NCBI GenBank assembly: GCA_015178975.1
Contig: WHVD01000013.1
Span: 992,001 to 1,056,000, forward strand
Origin: Hysterangium stoloniferum
Lineage: Eukaryota > Basidiomycota > Agaricomycetes > Hysterangiales > Hysterangiaceae
Direction: 5' to 3'
DNA: 64,000 nt
Of the stretch, positions 42,608 to 53,659 are shown in pieces. Positions within the stretch are counted from its first letter, which is position 1. Every line of letters starts with the position of its first letter. The position numbers and the translations under genes were made by a program. The notes beneath the pieces were generated by a model. It had not been told where the DNA came from and did no database searches. It was given only the letters and a program-made list of their open reading frames with translations.

Positions 42608-45594
42608 ATGACTATCATACCAAGCCTTCTTCCACATGGACCTATGTTTCGCACAACCTCTCCAACTGCTTCACCTGCTCCCATAACAAGTGACTTGGGT
42701 GGCTTTGAAAAATCCCTGCAAGATGTAGAGATGCAATCCTTCAATGTCTGTGATAAAATTCGGAATAAGAGACAGGCGGATACACAAATGGAGGGCACTT
42801 ACAAAGGCTATCAAAATGCATATGAGAAATGGTGGAATCAGGGGCAATGGATGCGCAAGCAAGAAAACCCTTCATATGAGCCAATTCCAGCATTTCCGAT
42901 CATTGCAAGCAAGGTTGTTTTATTTTTGAAATATGAGATGGATCGTCCTCAGGTGAGTTGCTCTTTCACTTCATACATACTTTCAAGGCACTTACCCACT
43001 TCATTTCAGTACGAGCGTGGAGGTGGTGGTAAAATCAAACCTGGCACAAATGTCGGAAAATCAGTTATTAAAGGTGCAATTTCAGCACTGGAAAGTTACC
43101 GAAAGAGACATCAACATCTCTACCCTCACATTGTGGGTAGTCAAGTAAAGCTTCGGGACGATATACGCATAAGAGAAATTGAGCAAGCTGCTGCACATAA
43201 TGAACCCAATCGCCATGAAAAATCCCAGACTTTAAAAGCTTCCGGGGCCATGGGTGGTGAGTTCATTCCCGTATAACTCTTATTGATTAATATAATATTA
43301 TTCCCACCTTAATAGATACTTACAGCACTCAGGAGCTGATCGCAATGTCTTCATACTGTCTTACAGCACCTTCTACAAAGAGAGAGACAGTTACATATTT
43401 GCGAGACCGTGCCATGTTCCTTCTTGGGGCAGCTTCTGCCTACCGAGGAGATAGTCTGCGGCCATTGGAGTGGTCTGACCTAGGAGTCGATGAAATCCTG
43501 AACACTGGTGCAGGTCTGGGTTCTACTATAATGGTTTGGATTGTCTGTTACATACTACAACCTATTTTTGAGCAATGTTTTTTAGGCTCTTATATTACTC
43601 TCTTATAATGCCAAACATAATCAGGATGGCCGACTTGATGAGAAAGGAGTTATCCGTCATTGGTTAGTAGAGCTCTGCCCAATTGGTGCTCTGGCAATGC
43701 ATTTCTTTGGTCAATTTCATATCCTTGGCATTTCACGACCTTCGTTTAAGCCAGACTTCTCTGAGAATTCACAGGCTGCCGGATATGGTATTTATGGGCG
43801 TCGTGAGTGGTATGAGTACAAAGTTTTTTATGGTTCAAATATGCGGAAATCAATGTCCTATGACAGTGAGTATATAGAACTTGATATATACAATGAACCA
43901 TATTTATTTGTCTACAGATCATTTGGAGCGTGTGAAGAGCCTACATAAGCAGAATGATATATCAATTAGCAAGGCCACACATGCAACACGTATATTCTCA
44001 GCTGAAACGGCGAGAGGTCATGGCACATCTGCAGCTGATACCAAGGCACTTGGTGGCTGGAATGACGGTGGCTCTTTTCGCCCTTGTTATGACCATAAGT
44101 TGCCAGTTGCAGCACTACTTGGTGCAGCTATGTTCAATGCGGCCAAACCTGAAATGCACTTTCTTGCAAGAGAAATTCTTCGTGAGTTTTTTATTCCAAA
44201 TGATAGATTGTCACTTAAATACCACAAGAGCCACCCGAGAAAGTATTATCTGCCCTCTTTCCTTGGGCAGATGAGGAAATAAGACTTTTGCGAATGAGGG
44301 CCACTACACATAATGAGTCCAAGGATTTCGCACTCAGTAAATTTCTCAAATTGCTTATTCATATGCGAACAATTCTTGTGCAAGATCTGTCTCTTTTATT
44401 TCATCACATACCATCTTCCCAGATATTTTCTTACCACCCTTTTTGCCTATCAGAATTTCGGGCCTTTGCTGAACAAGCACCACAACAAATTCGACGAGCT
44501 GAAGAAGATGCACACAATGCCTTACAACAACTTCCAGAGTGTATTGCTGAAACCATGCGTTTGATAATGGCAAGTACACGATTGGCACAAGAAGAACATG
44601 CCCGTGTATTGAAAGAAGAACTACTTACATTTCGTGAAGAGATGTTCCAAGTCAATGGGAGGATCAGGACGTTTACTGAATCTGACAAACCTCATCGACC
44701 AAGAAAGCGTGCTCGAGTTTCAAGTGAGTCTATGTTGTAATCTACTGTATAAGTATGCCATGCTCATATCTTGCCCCAGCGTACAACACTTCCAATATCC
44801 CCTCCCCCCCCTTGCCACATGTCGTACCTCAACACACAGCCTTGCAACCCATGACAGATCAGCCTTTTTCATCACCGTCATCCTCTATTACATCAAATTC
44901 TTACCCACCCCATCACCCATCCTTGTCCATCAATATTACGAACTCTCCAAATGCCGTCATAACAACCAGTCATATGCCAAGCAGTTCCATGATTCATGAC
45001 GCATCAAATGTCCCTGGGGAAGCTGGGCCTGAATCTGACATACCCAATCCCAATATCGAAACTCCCATCCACCCAGTCACAATCACACCCTCGCCCCAGG
45101 CTCTTCCAGGTGGGCTTGCGCTGAACAGCCTAGATGAGAAATTACACATCACAAAATGGCAAGCGCTGTTTAGTAAGTTCACCGCAGACCAAATTCAAGC
45201 ACATCACTGGGATTATGATGCCGAGAACTTATGTTGGCTTCCACACTATAGCTTTTCGAAGCTCCGAACATACGAGGATGCATGGATAGAATGGGCCATT
45301 GGAATCAACGGTTGCCTGCCAGTTCGTGTGCTTTACGAGCATTTCTCAAAACCAGCATGGCATAGAAGTGTCCATGGGACAATGACAGAAGCTGGGAGGC
45401 GTCAGAAGCTAACGTCTGTGATTGAGAAACTAGCTAATAAGCCACAGTGGAGTATTCCAAAGGCCCTCGAGTTCTTGAAGACAACATATGGACAACGATT
45501 TTCTACACCGGGCACATTGGCAAGGTATCTAAGCAAGGGTGGTGGAGCCAATACCGATCTTGTGTTTGCCACTGCTGCGACATATAGAAAATAA
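42608..45594 (+). CDS. Crypton-type tyrosine recombinase with Ndc10-like and GCR1_C-like regions
   Basis: Seven exons join without a stop: 42608-42952, 43010-43256, 43316-43533, 43586-43865, 43918-44181, 44229-44723 and 44780-45594, giving 888 codons with the stop, from the first ATG. The central part resembles the fungal Ndc10/CBF3 domain shared with Crypton recombinases: LRDRAMFLLGAASAYRGDSL (box I Arg), DGRLDEKGVIRHWL, KATHATRIFSAETARGHG (H-x-x-R), LGGWNDGGSF and CYDHK (candidate Tyr). A helical, charged stretch follows (about 44455-44690). The C-terminal region WQALFSKFTADQIQAHHWDY, EDAWIEWAIGINGCLPVRVL and KPAWHRS resembles the GCR1_C DNA-binding domain found at the end of Cryptons. All tetrad positions appear present, so it could be active or domesticated. 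Element ends are not identified, as expected for a family without inverted repeats. Confidence 0.82.
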
Positions 45595-45828
45595 CATTCA
45601 TTCTCTCCTAGAGGTTCCGTAATGCTTACCTTTCAATGTACATAATCATTCATATTCACATATGTAGATCCAGTCTAATAGATGGTAGACCTTGTCCTTG
45701 CGCATGTCAATATGAGCTAGATTGCAAGTGAGTCTCAGGCAAAAACGATAATGCCGTGAACCTCTATCCCGATTTTGAACTTTCCAGTTTCTCTTTTTAC
45801 TTTATTCACATCAAGATTGAATCTTATT

Positions 45829-47656
45829 ATGGGAATCCGAGGTTTTTGGGAGGTACATGATACCAATTTCAATCTATATACATATCTCTAGCGATACACT
45901 GACGTGTTGTTTGACATTTAAGGTCCTTGCTCCAGCTGCACGAAGTCAGTCAATACTTAATCTAGCCATCGAGGATGGGTCAGCATCAAGTCAAAACCTC
46001 AGTGGTGGATATAGAGTTGGTATTGATACTTACATATGGCTTTATGAAGCAAGGTCTGCACAACAAGGGGAAAATACAGTCCTGCAAGTTCTCTTCTCTC
46101 GTTGCTGCAGGTGTGCTGTGTTTGGCTCATATTAACGTCATGCTCCAATTAATTTTTTATAAGAATTTTGAAACTTGCTATTCTTCCTCTTTTCGTTTTT
46201 GATGGTCCACAGTGTCCCAATGTGAAAAGAGGGCGAACAATCAAACAGAGGGACCATGAGCTCCTCAATAGTTTGTGAAAGATGTTGGACGCATTTGGGT
46301 TTGACTGCCGCACTGTAAGTTTCCCTTTATCACACAAATTGACTCCATAAATTATCATGATAGGCTCCTGGGGAAGCTGAAGCCAAACTAGCTTACCTGA
46401 ATAAAATTCACATTATCGATGCTGTGATCACCAATGATGGGGACAGCCTCGTTTGGGGAGCTAAAACCATTATCCGTAGCTTCTCTGCGATTATAAATGG
46501 ACACGCAGCCTATAATGGTGCCCATAAGCACGATACAAACCATGCCTATGTATTCAGGGCAAACGAAATTCTGGAACATCCCAAAATTGGCTTGGACCAA
46601 GATGGATTCCTTCTTATAGCCTTATTTTGTGGCGATTACAGCACTGTGCGTCACTTCCATTCTTCATATTTCAGACCCTTAGCTTATCTCGTCACAGTCC
46701 TACATACCAGGCATGGGAATTAAAATTGCTATGGGCTTAGCACAAGCCGGCTTTGGTACAAGTCTAGGCAACGCCATTCGTATGTACTCACCTATGCAGC
46801 TGGAATCCTTTCTCCCTGGCTGGTGCAAATCACTTGTTGACAAACTACGGACCAATAAAAGTGGAAGGCTGCCACATAAGTATCCGCAACTTTCCAAGAC
46901 TCTACCCGCCGGGTTCCCAGAGATGACGATCTTGGAGCTCTACAGCAACCCATTGACATCAGAAAGGTATGATCAGTCCCTTCAAGGGTTTGCTACCCTG
47001 TGGACGAAGGCTGCGGATATTGGAAAGCTGTCACACTTTTGTGAGCTTTACTTCGATTGGGGCCATGAACATACTATTCTAGAAAGATTTCGCACATTAC
47101 TGTGGCCTGGAATTTTAATACAAGGTCTCATGAAAAGTCCATCTCCATGCCTCAATGTGAGTGAACTATTAACCCCCCAGTATGATAATATTGACTCCAC
47201 TCTGAGGATACAACAATTCAAGAATTGTCTGTTGCGATCATCAAGGAGGGCAGGCATGCCTGGGGTGACTTCTTACCAGAATTCCGAGTCACGATTGACA
47301 CCACCCCATTGATCCTGCAAGCAAAGGCCGGGATTTAACATGTCAGAGAAATATTAAAAGACTCGGTCCCTGTTGTCGGACCCAACGAGCCAAACCGCAA
47401 GAAAACGAAGACGGTAGTCAGGTCTCACAATGCGCGTTCTCTGCTTCGATGTTGGATTCCAGCCAAAGTACTTGAGAACGCTCTGCCATTATTAGTGAGT
47501 GAGCATGCAGAAGCCATAGACCACAGAAGCAACATCAAACCAAAAAAAATCTGTGTCGCCTCCTCATCAAGAACAAAGAGGAAATTGCCGTCACCTAGCG
47601 ATTCAGAATGTGACCTCCCATCCCCCCAAGCCTTGCTAGATGGCATTCCGGTATGA
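45829..47656 (+). pseudogene. GEN1/XPG-like structure-specific nuclease, two premature stops
   Basis: Six exons fit in phase: 45829-45852, 45923-46110, 46164-46314, 46364-46645, 46698-47156 and 47207-47656. The N-terminus MGIRGFWEVL matches the XPG N region (MGIxGLW), followed by GIDTYIWLYEA and LPLFVFDGP. The XPG-I region reads APGEAEAKLAYLNKIHIIDA and TNDGDSLVWGAKT, and a helix-hairpin part GDYSTSYIPGMGIKIAMGLA. The family cleaves flaps and Holliday junctions in DNA repair. An in-frame TGA (46276, likely from CGA) and TAA (47336) interrupt it, but sequence after both stays homologous and in frame to 47656 (WIPAKVLENALPLL). It starts 234 bp after the Crypton gene on the same strand. Confidence 0.78.
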
Positions 47657-48104
47657 ACTTTACTTGCAACTTTCTGCGACAAATCCTGACAACAGCCCAC
47701 TCCTTTTAAGCATCGAAAGACTCAGAGGACCAATCCTTCGCCCAAATGATTGAGTACAGATATTTCTTCTGCACAGATGAATAAAAATAAATAAATAAAA
47801 GGCAATGTAATAGATTTGAGCTTGTACATTAATGTAGCTAAGGCCACATTGTACTATCTCATATGCCTTCCCCCACCGCCCATTCATGCCAAGATCAATG
47901 CAAAATCATGATGTGCCGCCACTTCAAATTGGCCCTTTGCTTTCAGGACGAGGATGGTGGGGCACATTTGGGCATATTACACGCCGAGCCTTGGAAGTGC
48001 CCTACTGTAGGGAAGGGCCCATTTGGAGTCTGTGTAACAGGTATATTGTGGTGGGGGATTGGCGCGCTTATATTAGCAGTTTGAGGATGTGCTCGATGGC
48101 AACT
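47657..48104. other. Intergenic, one small unassigned frame
   Basis: A plus-strand frame at 47886-48107 reads LLSGRGWWGTFGHITRRALE and VGDWRAYISSL. It has no recognised family and no clear start context. Otherwise nothing is seen. Confidence 0.3.
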
Positions 48105-48480
48105 TGATAAAACGGCATGCACTGCAGAGGCGGTCAATCATGAGGCGTTAGAAATTGCACCTGACTCACCTATAACCCGAACCAATCCCCGACGGCGACT
48201 CAGTAAAGTAACGTGCACTGTGAATGTGAAGGTGGGTAATGATTGACGAGGCGCTAGAAAATGCACCTGACTCACTGTATAACCCAAACCCGTGTCCGAC
48301 GGCGACCCCCGATAAAGTAAAATGCGCTGTGGAGATGGAGATGGTCGATTATTATTAAAGGGGTTAAAAAGTGCGCCTGACTCGTCGTGTGGCCCAAACT
48401 CCTTTCTGACGGCGACCCGATAAAATAATATGCGCTGTGAAGACGGTCAATTACGAGATGCTGACTCGATAAAAGCAAGG
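48105..48480. repeat. Degenerate tandem repeat, about 96-110 bp unit, 3.5 copies
   Basis: Units begin near 48105, 48201, 48311 and 48419 with a shared core of the form GATAAARTAAYRTGCRCTGTG. Each continues with GGTCRAT, a TTAGAAA/TAAAAA core, TGCRCCTGACTC, CCRAAC and GACGGCGACYC. Copies are diverged but collinear. Confidence 0.75.
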
Positions 48481-48809
48481 ATAAAAATAAAAATAGAGGT
48501 CAGTTCGATACTCTATACACATTAGGTCCCCACCATTCCCCAAAACGCCTGATTGAATCCTCACTGATTGAACGGGCACTGGCGGAGCCAAAGAGGCCAT
48601 CCAATGCGGCTTTAGTGGCCTGTAGATCTTACCCCTGCACAATCACTGTGGGAAACTTGCCCTTGGTGGCACCTAAATAAGATGACGCGATCGGCAATGC
48701 GGCCACATGGTTTTGGGAATGTCGAATGACTTTGTGGACGAAAGCATGCAGTAGAATTCTTCTTGGAGGAGGGTGCGCGGGGGTCGGCTATGAATTGAAC
48801 TGGATTGTA

Positions 48810-49432
48810 TCAGATGGTAGCGAAGTAACAATCTGGGTAGAAGGCGTAGAGGGGGAAGGGAGTTGATATGCGGCAGGCCGTCAAGGCACCTGGAGAATGC
48901 TCCCCCATGTGTATTTTATCTGGGAGTGGATCCATCACCTGAGTGAATGACATAGGAAGCTTCTTTGCCGTATATGTCTGAAATATGTTGAATGGCGAGC
49001 TCTGCACCGAAAAGTGACCATTGGCTTGAATCAGAAAGATCAGAATGGCCGCAATTGATCGTGTCGGAGATGCTGGCGCATTACTGACGGCTTGAACAGC
49101 GTCCATCTCAATTTGGTGAGCAACTCGGGCCTTGAGCCGCAACACCCGCTCACCTGCAAATCAGATGAAATAAAATAGATATATAACGTACCTTTTGTAT
49201 GTATGTCACCATGGTCGGCGTTGTCACCTGCAGGGCCCAAGCCGGCCTGGTGGCAGGCCAGCAGTCGCGTCCTACGCGCGCGTGCGCGAGCGAGAGAAGG
49301 GAGGAAATGCGGAGGAAATGCCGCCCAGCATCGTCTGTATAAATCGTGCCAGTCCCGCCAGAGTATTATATCGACGGCGCCTATTTTTCGCGGACAGTAG
49401 AGAGGGGCAGGAGGTCGACGGCAGGTCCCCAA
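48810..49432 (-). CDS. Hypothetical spliced gene, minus strand
   Basis: Two minus-strand exons join in phase across a typical 41-nt intron (49152-49192): donor GTACGT, branch-like CTGAT, acceptor TTTGCAG. Exon 1 (49432-49193) ends DNADHGDIHTKG. Exon 2 (49151-48810) reads ERVLRLKARVAHQIEMDAVQ, SIAAILIFLIQANGHFSVQS and HMGEHSPGALTACRISTPFP. No family is recognised. The start is uncertain. The region 49200-49500 is strongly CpG-rich (a CGCGCGCGTGCGCGAGCG run), unlike the AT-rich, CpG-poor transposons around it, and could hold the promoter. 48481-48809 shows nothing else. Confidence 0.4.
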
Positions 49433-50138
49433 AGGTGCGAGGCGCCGTGTAATAGTGGGCGATCGGAGAAATTATACGGGTACCGACAGCGCGGCGCCTG
49501 CAAGTGCAGGTCCCCAGCACCTCACCGGGGGACTCACCCCACCCGGTCTACATATATATACATCTGTTTACTTTCCAATCCAAAAACATCCCCATAGCTC
49601 AACATTCTACACCATGAAGGCTCTTACTCCTCCTCAGCTTAGCCATATTCTCACTTTTCTCAATAAGAGCAAGTCTGCTCCTCAGATCTCTGAAATCACT
49701 GGCCAGGATCTGTCCACTATATCCAGAATTCATTCTACCCATTGATCATCACTTGCCAACTCATCTGGTGGCTGTTTATGCAAGCTTTCCTCCTCAGATA
49801 TTTATTATTCTATTCAACAAATCACTTCTCAAAAGGCTGAAAATGCCACTGAGGTCACCAAACCATTCAAGATATGACTGGAGAGTCTATTTCAGTTAGA
49901 ACTGTTCATAGGGCATTCAAGAAGGCTGAAATGAGGGCTATAGTGAGGAGAAAAAGGCCTTTACTCAATAAGAGGTATAGGAAGGCAAGGATGGACTTTA
50001 CTCTGGCACACAAGGACTGGACTGTGGATGATTGATTTGGTCAGATGAGACAAAAATCAATTGTTTAGGGTCATATGGGAGGAATTAGATGTGGAAAAGG
50101 GCAGGAGAGGGGCTCAGTGGTAGGCTGGTCAAGGATAC

Positions 50139-50887
50139 TGTTAGGGCAACACTAACAAGGCTACCAAACACAAGATAAAACACAAAGATATAAAGTGAAA
50201 AGGGGACAGCTCAATGACAGGGGAGATCACACTTGTTTTAGTGGGATTTCTAAGAGATTGAAACTAAAGACTAGCTATGTACATGCCCCTATTTATACTA
50301 TTTATTTAATATTTATTTAGTATTTTTTATTTATGAAAAACCTATGAAGAATACTAAAAACGGCATATATGCATCTTACATTGCATAGCTGCGCTTCGGC
50401 GCTTATATAATCCCATCCGGCGCTGTGTAGGTCCATGCAGTGTGCCGGCGCTTACATAGGCTCCGACTGCAGTTGCAGTGCCGGGGTGTAAGAAGGTCTC
50501 TATGGGCACACAGTGCTTTGCACTGTGTGTCCGTCGGGGTGTAGGCGGCGCCGTCGGCCTTATGTCGGTGCTGTCGTTTGCACCATACTGCCACTGCATC
50601 GTGTCGCGGTGCTATTGCGCCGTCGTTATGTTGCTGTGCGGCCGCCATTATATGACCATCGGGGCATGGGTGGCAGTGTCGGCCTTATGTCGGCACTGTC
50701 ATTTACGTCATGCCACCGCTACATCATATCGCGGTGTTACTGCACTGTGCTGCTTTTTGTGCAGGCGGCAGCACGATTATGTAATCACTCTCACACCATG
50801 CCTGTACTGCTACATGTAGATATAGTTAAAATAAACTAAAATCAAAAATAAATGGCAAAAATATATATTATATATATTGCCCTGACA
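50139..50887 (+). repeat. Solo LTR inside the Tc1 relic
   Basis: TGTTAGGGCAACAC to ATTGCCCTGACA, 749 bp, with inverted ends TGTTAGGGCAA and TTGCCCTGACA. Flanks GATAC (50134-50138) and GACAC (50888-50892) differ at one base. Removing it restores the transposase reading across the junction (KDTVRFGGG). It contains diverged internal duplications of TTATGTCGGTGCTGTCGTTT type around 50560-50720. Confidence 0.8.
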
Positions 50888-51296
50888 GACACGGTGAGGT
50901 TTGGTGGAGGAAATCTGATGTTGTAGAGCTGTATGTTCTGGGAAGGCCCATATTCCACTAAGACTAATGGGAGAATGGATGCTGACCTTTATGGTAGCAT
51001 TTTGGAAGATGAACTTCAAGCAACTGTGGAGTATTATAGCAAGAACACAGAAGATGTGGTCTTTCAGCAGGACAATGATACCAAACACAAGAGCACAAAG
51101 GCCATTAATTGGTTCAAAGACAATGGATTTATGGTCATGGTATTGCCTCAGTCTGCTGACCTTAATCCAATTGAACACCTCTGGTATTACCTCAAAAGGA
51201 GGTTGGGAGAGTATGAAGTGGCACCCAAGAGTATTCATGAGTTGTGGGAGAGGGTTCAGACAGAGTGGGAGAATATGTTAAATTTGATGATGAAAC

Positions 51297-51548
51297 TGTT
51301 AAAGGCATAGAAAAGAATTGACCCAGCCTGGGATTGAACCAAGGACCTCCTGGCTTTATATGCAGGTGCTCTTAACCACTGAGCTACTGGACCTATGGTC
51401 TAGTATTATATGATGGATTATATATACATATATACAAGGACTTATGATGCCAACTTGTGCTCTTATAACAGTTTATATAACTGATGGCAAGCCTGGGTCT
51501 TATAACAGTCTGTCACATATAGATATTGTATTTTTCCCATTTCTAACA
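51297..51548 (-). repeat. Solo TRIM LTR in Tc1 relic
   Basis: Plus strand TGTTAAAGGCATAG to CCATTTCTAACA, 252 bp, with exact target duplication GAAAC (51292-51296 and 51549-51553). Confidence 0.93.
51320..51393 (-). tRNA. tRNA-like module in solo TRIM LTR
   Basis: Same 74-nt module, minus strand. Confidence 0.68.
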
Positions 51549-51650
51549 GAAACACACCTTTTTATAGGGGGAGTCCACCAATTATTGCAACTTTTCATAT
51601 GAAGATGCTAATTGTGGACCATCCATTTGGAGGTTAATGTGTGTCAGAAC

Positions 51651-51901
51651 TGTTAGAAATGGGAAAATACAATATCTATATGTGACAGACTGTTATAAGA
51701 CCCAGGTTTGCCATCAGTTATATAAACTGTTATAAGAGCACAAGTTGGCAACATAAGTTCTTATATATATGTATATATAATCCATCATATAATACTAGAC
51801 TATAGGTCCAGTAGCTCAGTGGTTAAGAGCACCTGCATATAAAGCCAGGAGGTCCTTGGTTCAATCCCAGGCTGGGTCAATTCTTTTCTATGCCTTTAAC
51901 A
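51651..51901 (+). repeat. Solo TRIM LTR, opposite orientation, 102 bp from the previous one
   Basis: 251 bp with exact target duplication AGAAC (51646-51650 and 51902-51906). Confidence 0.93.
51805..51878 (+). tRNA. tRNA-like module in solo TRIM LTR
   Basis: Same 74-nt module with TTCTTTTC after it. Confidence 0.68.
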
Positions 51902-51906
51902 AGAAC

Positions 51907-52224
51907 CACTATACACCTCCCAGAGCATCCAACCTATATTGTCAGGAGGTGCTACACTAACTGACACAAGATATTGAGACACAAAGTACTTTTATTACAA
52001 GCTTATTAAACCCTTGTATATTGTGTATTGCAATAGAGTCAACTCATACTATTTTTAATAGATTATGGGCCCCGACTTCTAATTGTAATACACATTACTA
52101 TAAGTACTTGAATTTGGAGGCATAACAAACCAACTTTTGTGTTTGGTTGAGCCTGTCACTTTTGCTTGCATAAGCAAGAAACCTTAATTTTCGGATTTTC
52201 GAAAATTTCCCTACTGTGTCAAGC
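51907..52224 (+). other. Copia leader: LTR remnant and primer site
   Basis: An LTR end-like sequence stops at about 52062, followed by GATTATGGGCCCCG (52063-52076), the initiator-Met anticodon-arm type primer site. A leader of about 150 bp runs to the gag ATG. The left part of the LTR is not resolved. Confidence 0.55.
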
Positions 52225-53659
52225 ATGACATCCTCAGAATCATTACCAAAATTCAAACCATTAAACAACCAAAATTATCCAGAATGGTCTGGAGAAATGA
52301 AGGCATGGTTGATGAAGTTGGGTTATTGGAAGCTTGTTTGTGGAAAAGAAATCAAGCCAGTAAATGGCAGTGATAACATTGAGAAGTGGGAAACAAAGGC
52401 AGAGAAAGCAGCTGCAGAGATATATCTTATGGTGGAAAATGATCAGAGGGTGCATTTCCGTGGATTTGAAGAAGATCCAATCAAAATGTGGGACTTGTTG
52501 GAAAGGACACACTTACAACAAAAACCAGGAGCCCACTTCAATGCCTATGATGACCTATTCTCAATCCAAAAGGATGAAAAGGAGTCTTTGATGGATTTGG
52601 GTGTCAGAATTGATAAAGCAATGGGGACTATTCAAAACCTGCGCCCAAAGGACTTCACAATTGAAAAGTTGGATGAAGAATTACAATGCATGACACTCAT
52701 CCGGGCTCTTCCTGAGGAATATGCACACCTCTCCTCATCATTATTACTCATAGAGAAGTTGGACAAGAATACCATTCTCCAGGCATTTAGAAGCGAGGAA
52801 CTAAATCGCAATCGCCGTGGAGAAATGGTTAATAGGGCCAAAGCACCCATCAAGCATCGAAAAAAGATGGTTTGCTATAATTGTGACAAGGAAGGGCACC
52901 TCAGCTATGACTGTCCAAAGCCAAGGAATAAAGAAAAGATACAGCAATACTGGCAGTCACGCAACAGTGCTAACAAGATGGAAGAGGCAAAAATAGAGGA
53001 AGTAGAGGAACAGACAGGAAAAGCAAGTGTCTTTTCACAACATGATGCATGTGCAACCTCAGCTAATATCTATGATTGGAATACAGACACAGGGGCCACA
53101 TCGCATATGACACCCCATTACAACTGGTTCCACACCTATACCCCATACAGAACCCCAATAAAACTTGCAGACAATAGAATTGTATATTCTGAAGGTGTTG
53201 GGAGTGTTATTTTTCAACCAATCATTGATGGAAGAGTTATCCGGGAGGTTGAATTCACAAAAGTATTACATGTTCCAGCTTTACATAATAATCTTCTTGC
53301 TGTCCTATACCTCACACGTTATAAAGAATTTGATGTACACATTTCATCCAAAACCATAAGATTTAATCGCCATGGGAATCTTTTATTCACTGCATCAATC
53401 ACTGATCAAAATGTGGGCTACTTGGATGGCAAGACTATTATAAATAAAATGGAGAATGTGCACATGTCCTCTACTTTACCTCTAGATCTGTCTCTGTGGC
53501 ATAGAAGATTGGGACATCACCACTATGAGGGGATAAAGAATCTAATGAGAAGAAACATGGTTAAAGGATTGGTACTTAATTCAAAGGCTAAACCAGATCC
53601 AATTTGTGAACCATGTCTTGCAGGAAAGATGCATGCCAACCCATTTCCCCCCTCAGAAC
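52225..53659 (+). pseudogene. Copia gag-protease-pre-integrase, 3' truncated
   Basis: An open frame of about 478 codons without internal stops. Gag follows the UBN2-like pattern (LNNQNYPEWSGEMKAWLMKL at the N-terminus, MWDLLERTHLQQ, LIRALPEEYAHL), then a CCHC knuckle (CYNCDKEGHLSYDC near 52875), protease (WNTDTGATSHMTPHYNW near 53080) and the pre-integrase domain (LWHRRLGHHHYEGIKNLM near 53495; CEPCLAGK near 53608). It is cut at 53659, just before integrase, by the 5' LTR of the next element. It is well preserved, hence fairly young. Confidence 0.88.

Larger units (their letters stand above)
49614..51596 (+). pseudogene. Tc1/mariner transposase relic, split by a solo LTR
   Basis: It starts MKALTPPQLSHILTFLNKSK, an HTH-like N-terminus, with a TGA at 49744. 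It continues degraded through VRTVHRAFKKAEMRAIVRRK near 49895 and WTVDDW. After the LTR at 50139-50887 it reads RFGGGNLMLW, VFQQDNDTKHKSTKAINWFK near 51060 and SADLNPIEHLWYYLKRRLGE near 51155, the DDE core of Tc1 transposases. The C-terminus is cut by a TRIM LTR at 51297. It is of a different lineage from the element at 59459. Confidence 0.82.

Noticed and set aside
42608..47656. Starship-type giant transposon with a DUF3435 captain
   Set aside because: The recombinase looks like the Ndc10/Crypton type with a GCR1_C-like tail, and no Starship cargo or boundaries are visible.
48105..48480. CRISPR-like array
   Set aside because: Units are about 100 bp, collinear and diverged throughout, with no constant short repeat and variable spacer pattern. 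The context is eukaryotic.
50354..50840. Overlapping frames on both strands in the GC-rich part of 50354-50840
   Set aside because: They lie inside a solo LTR and reflect its internal duplications, not a gene.
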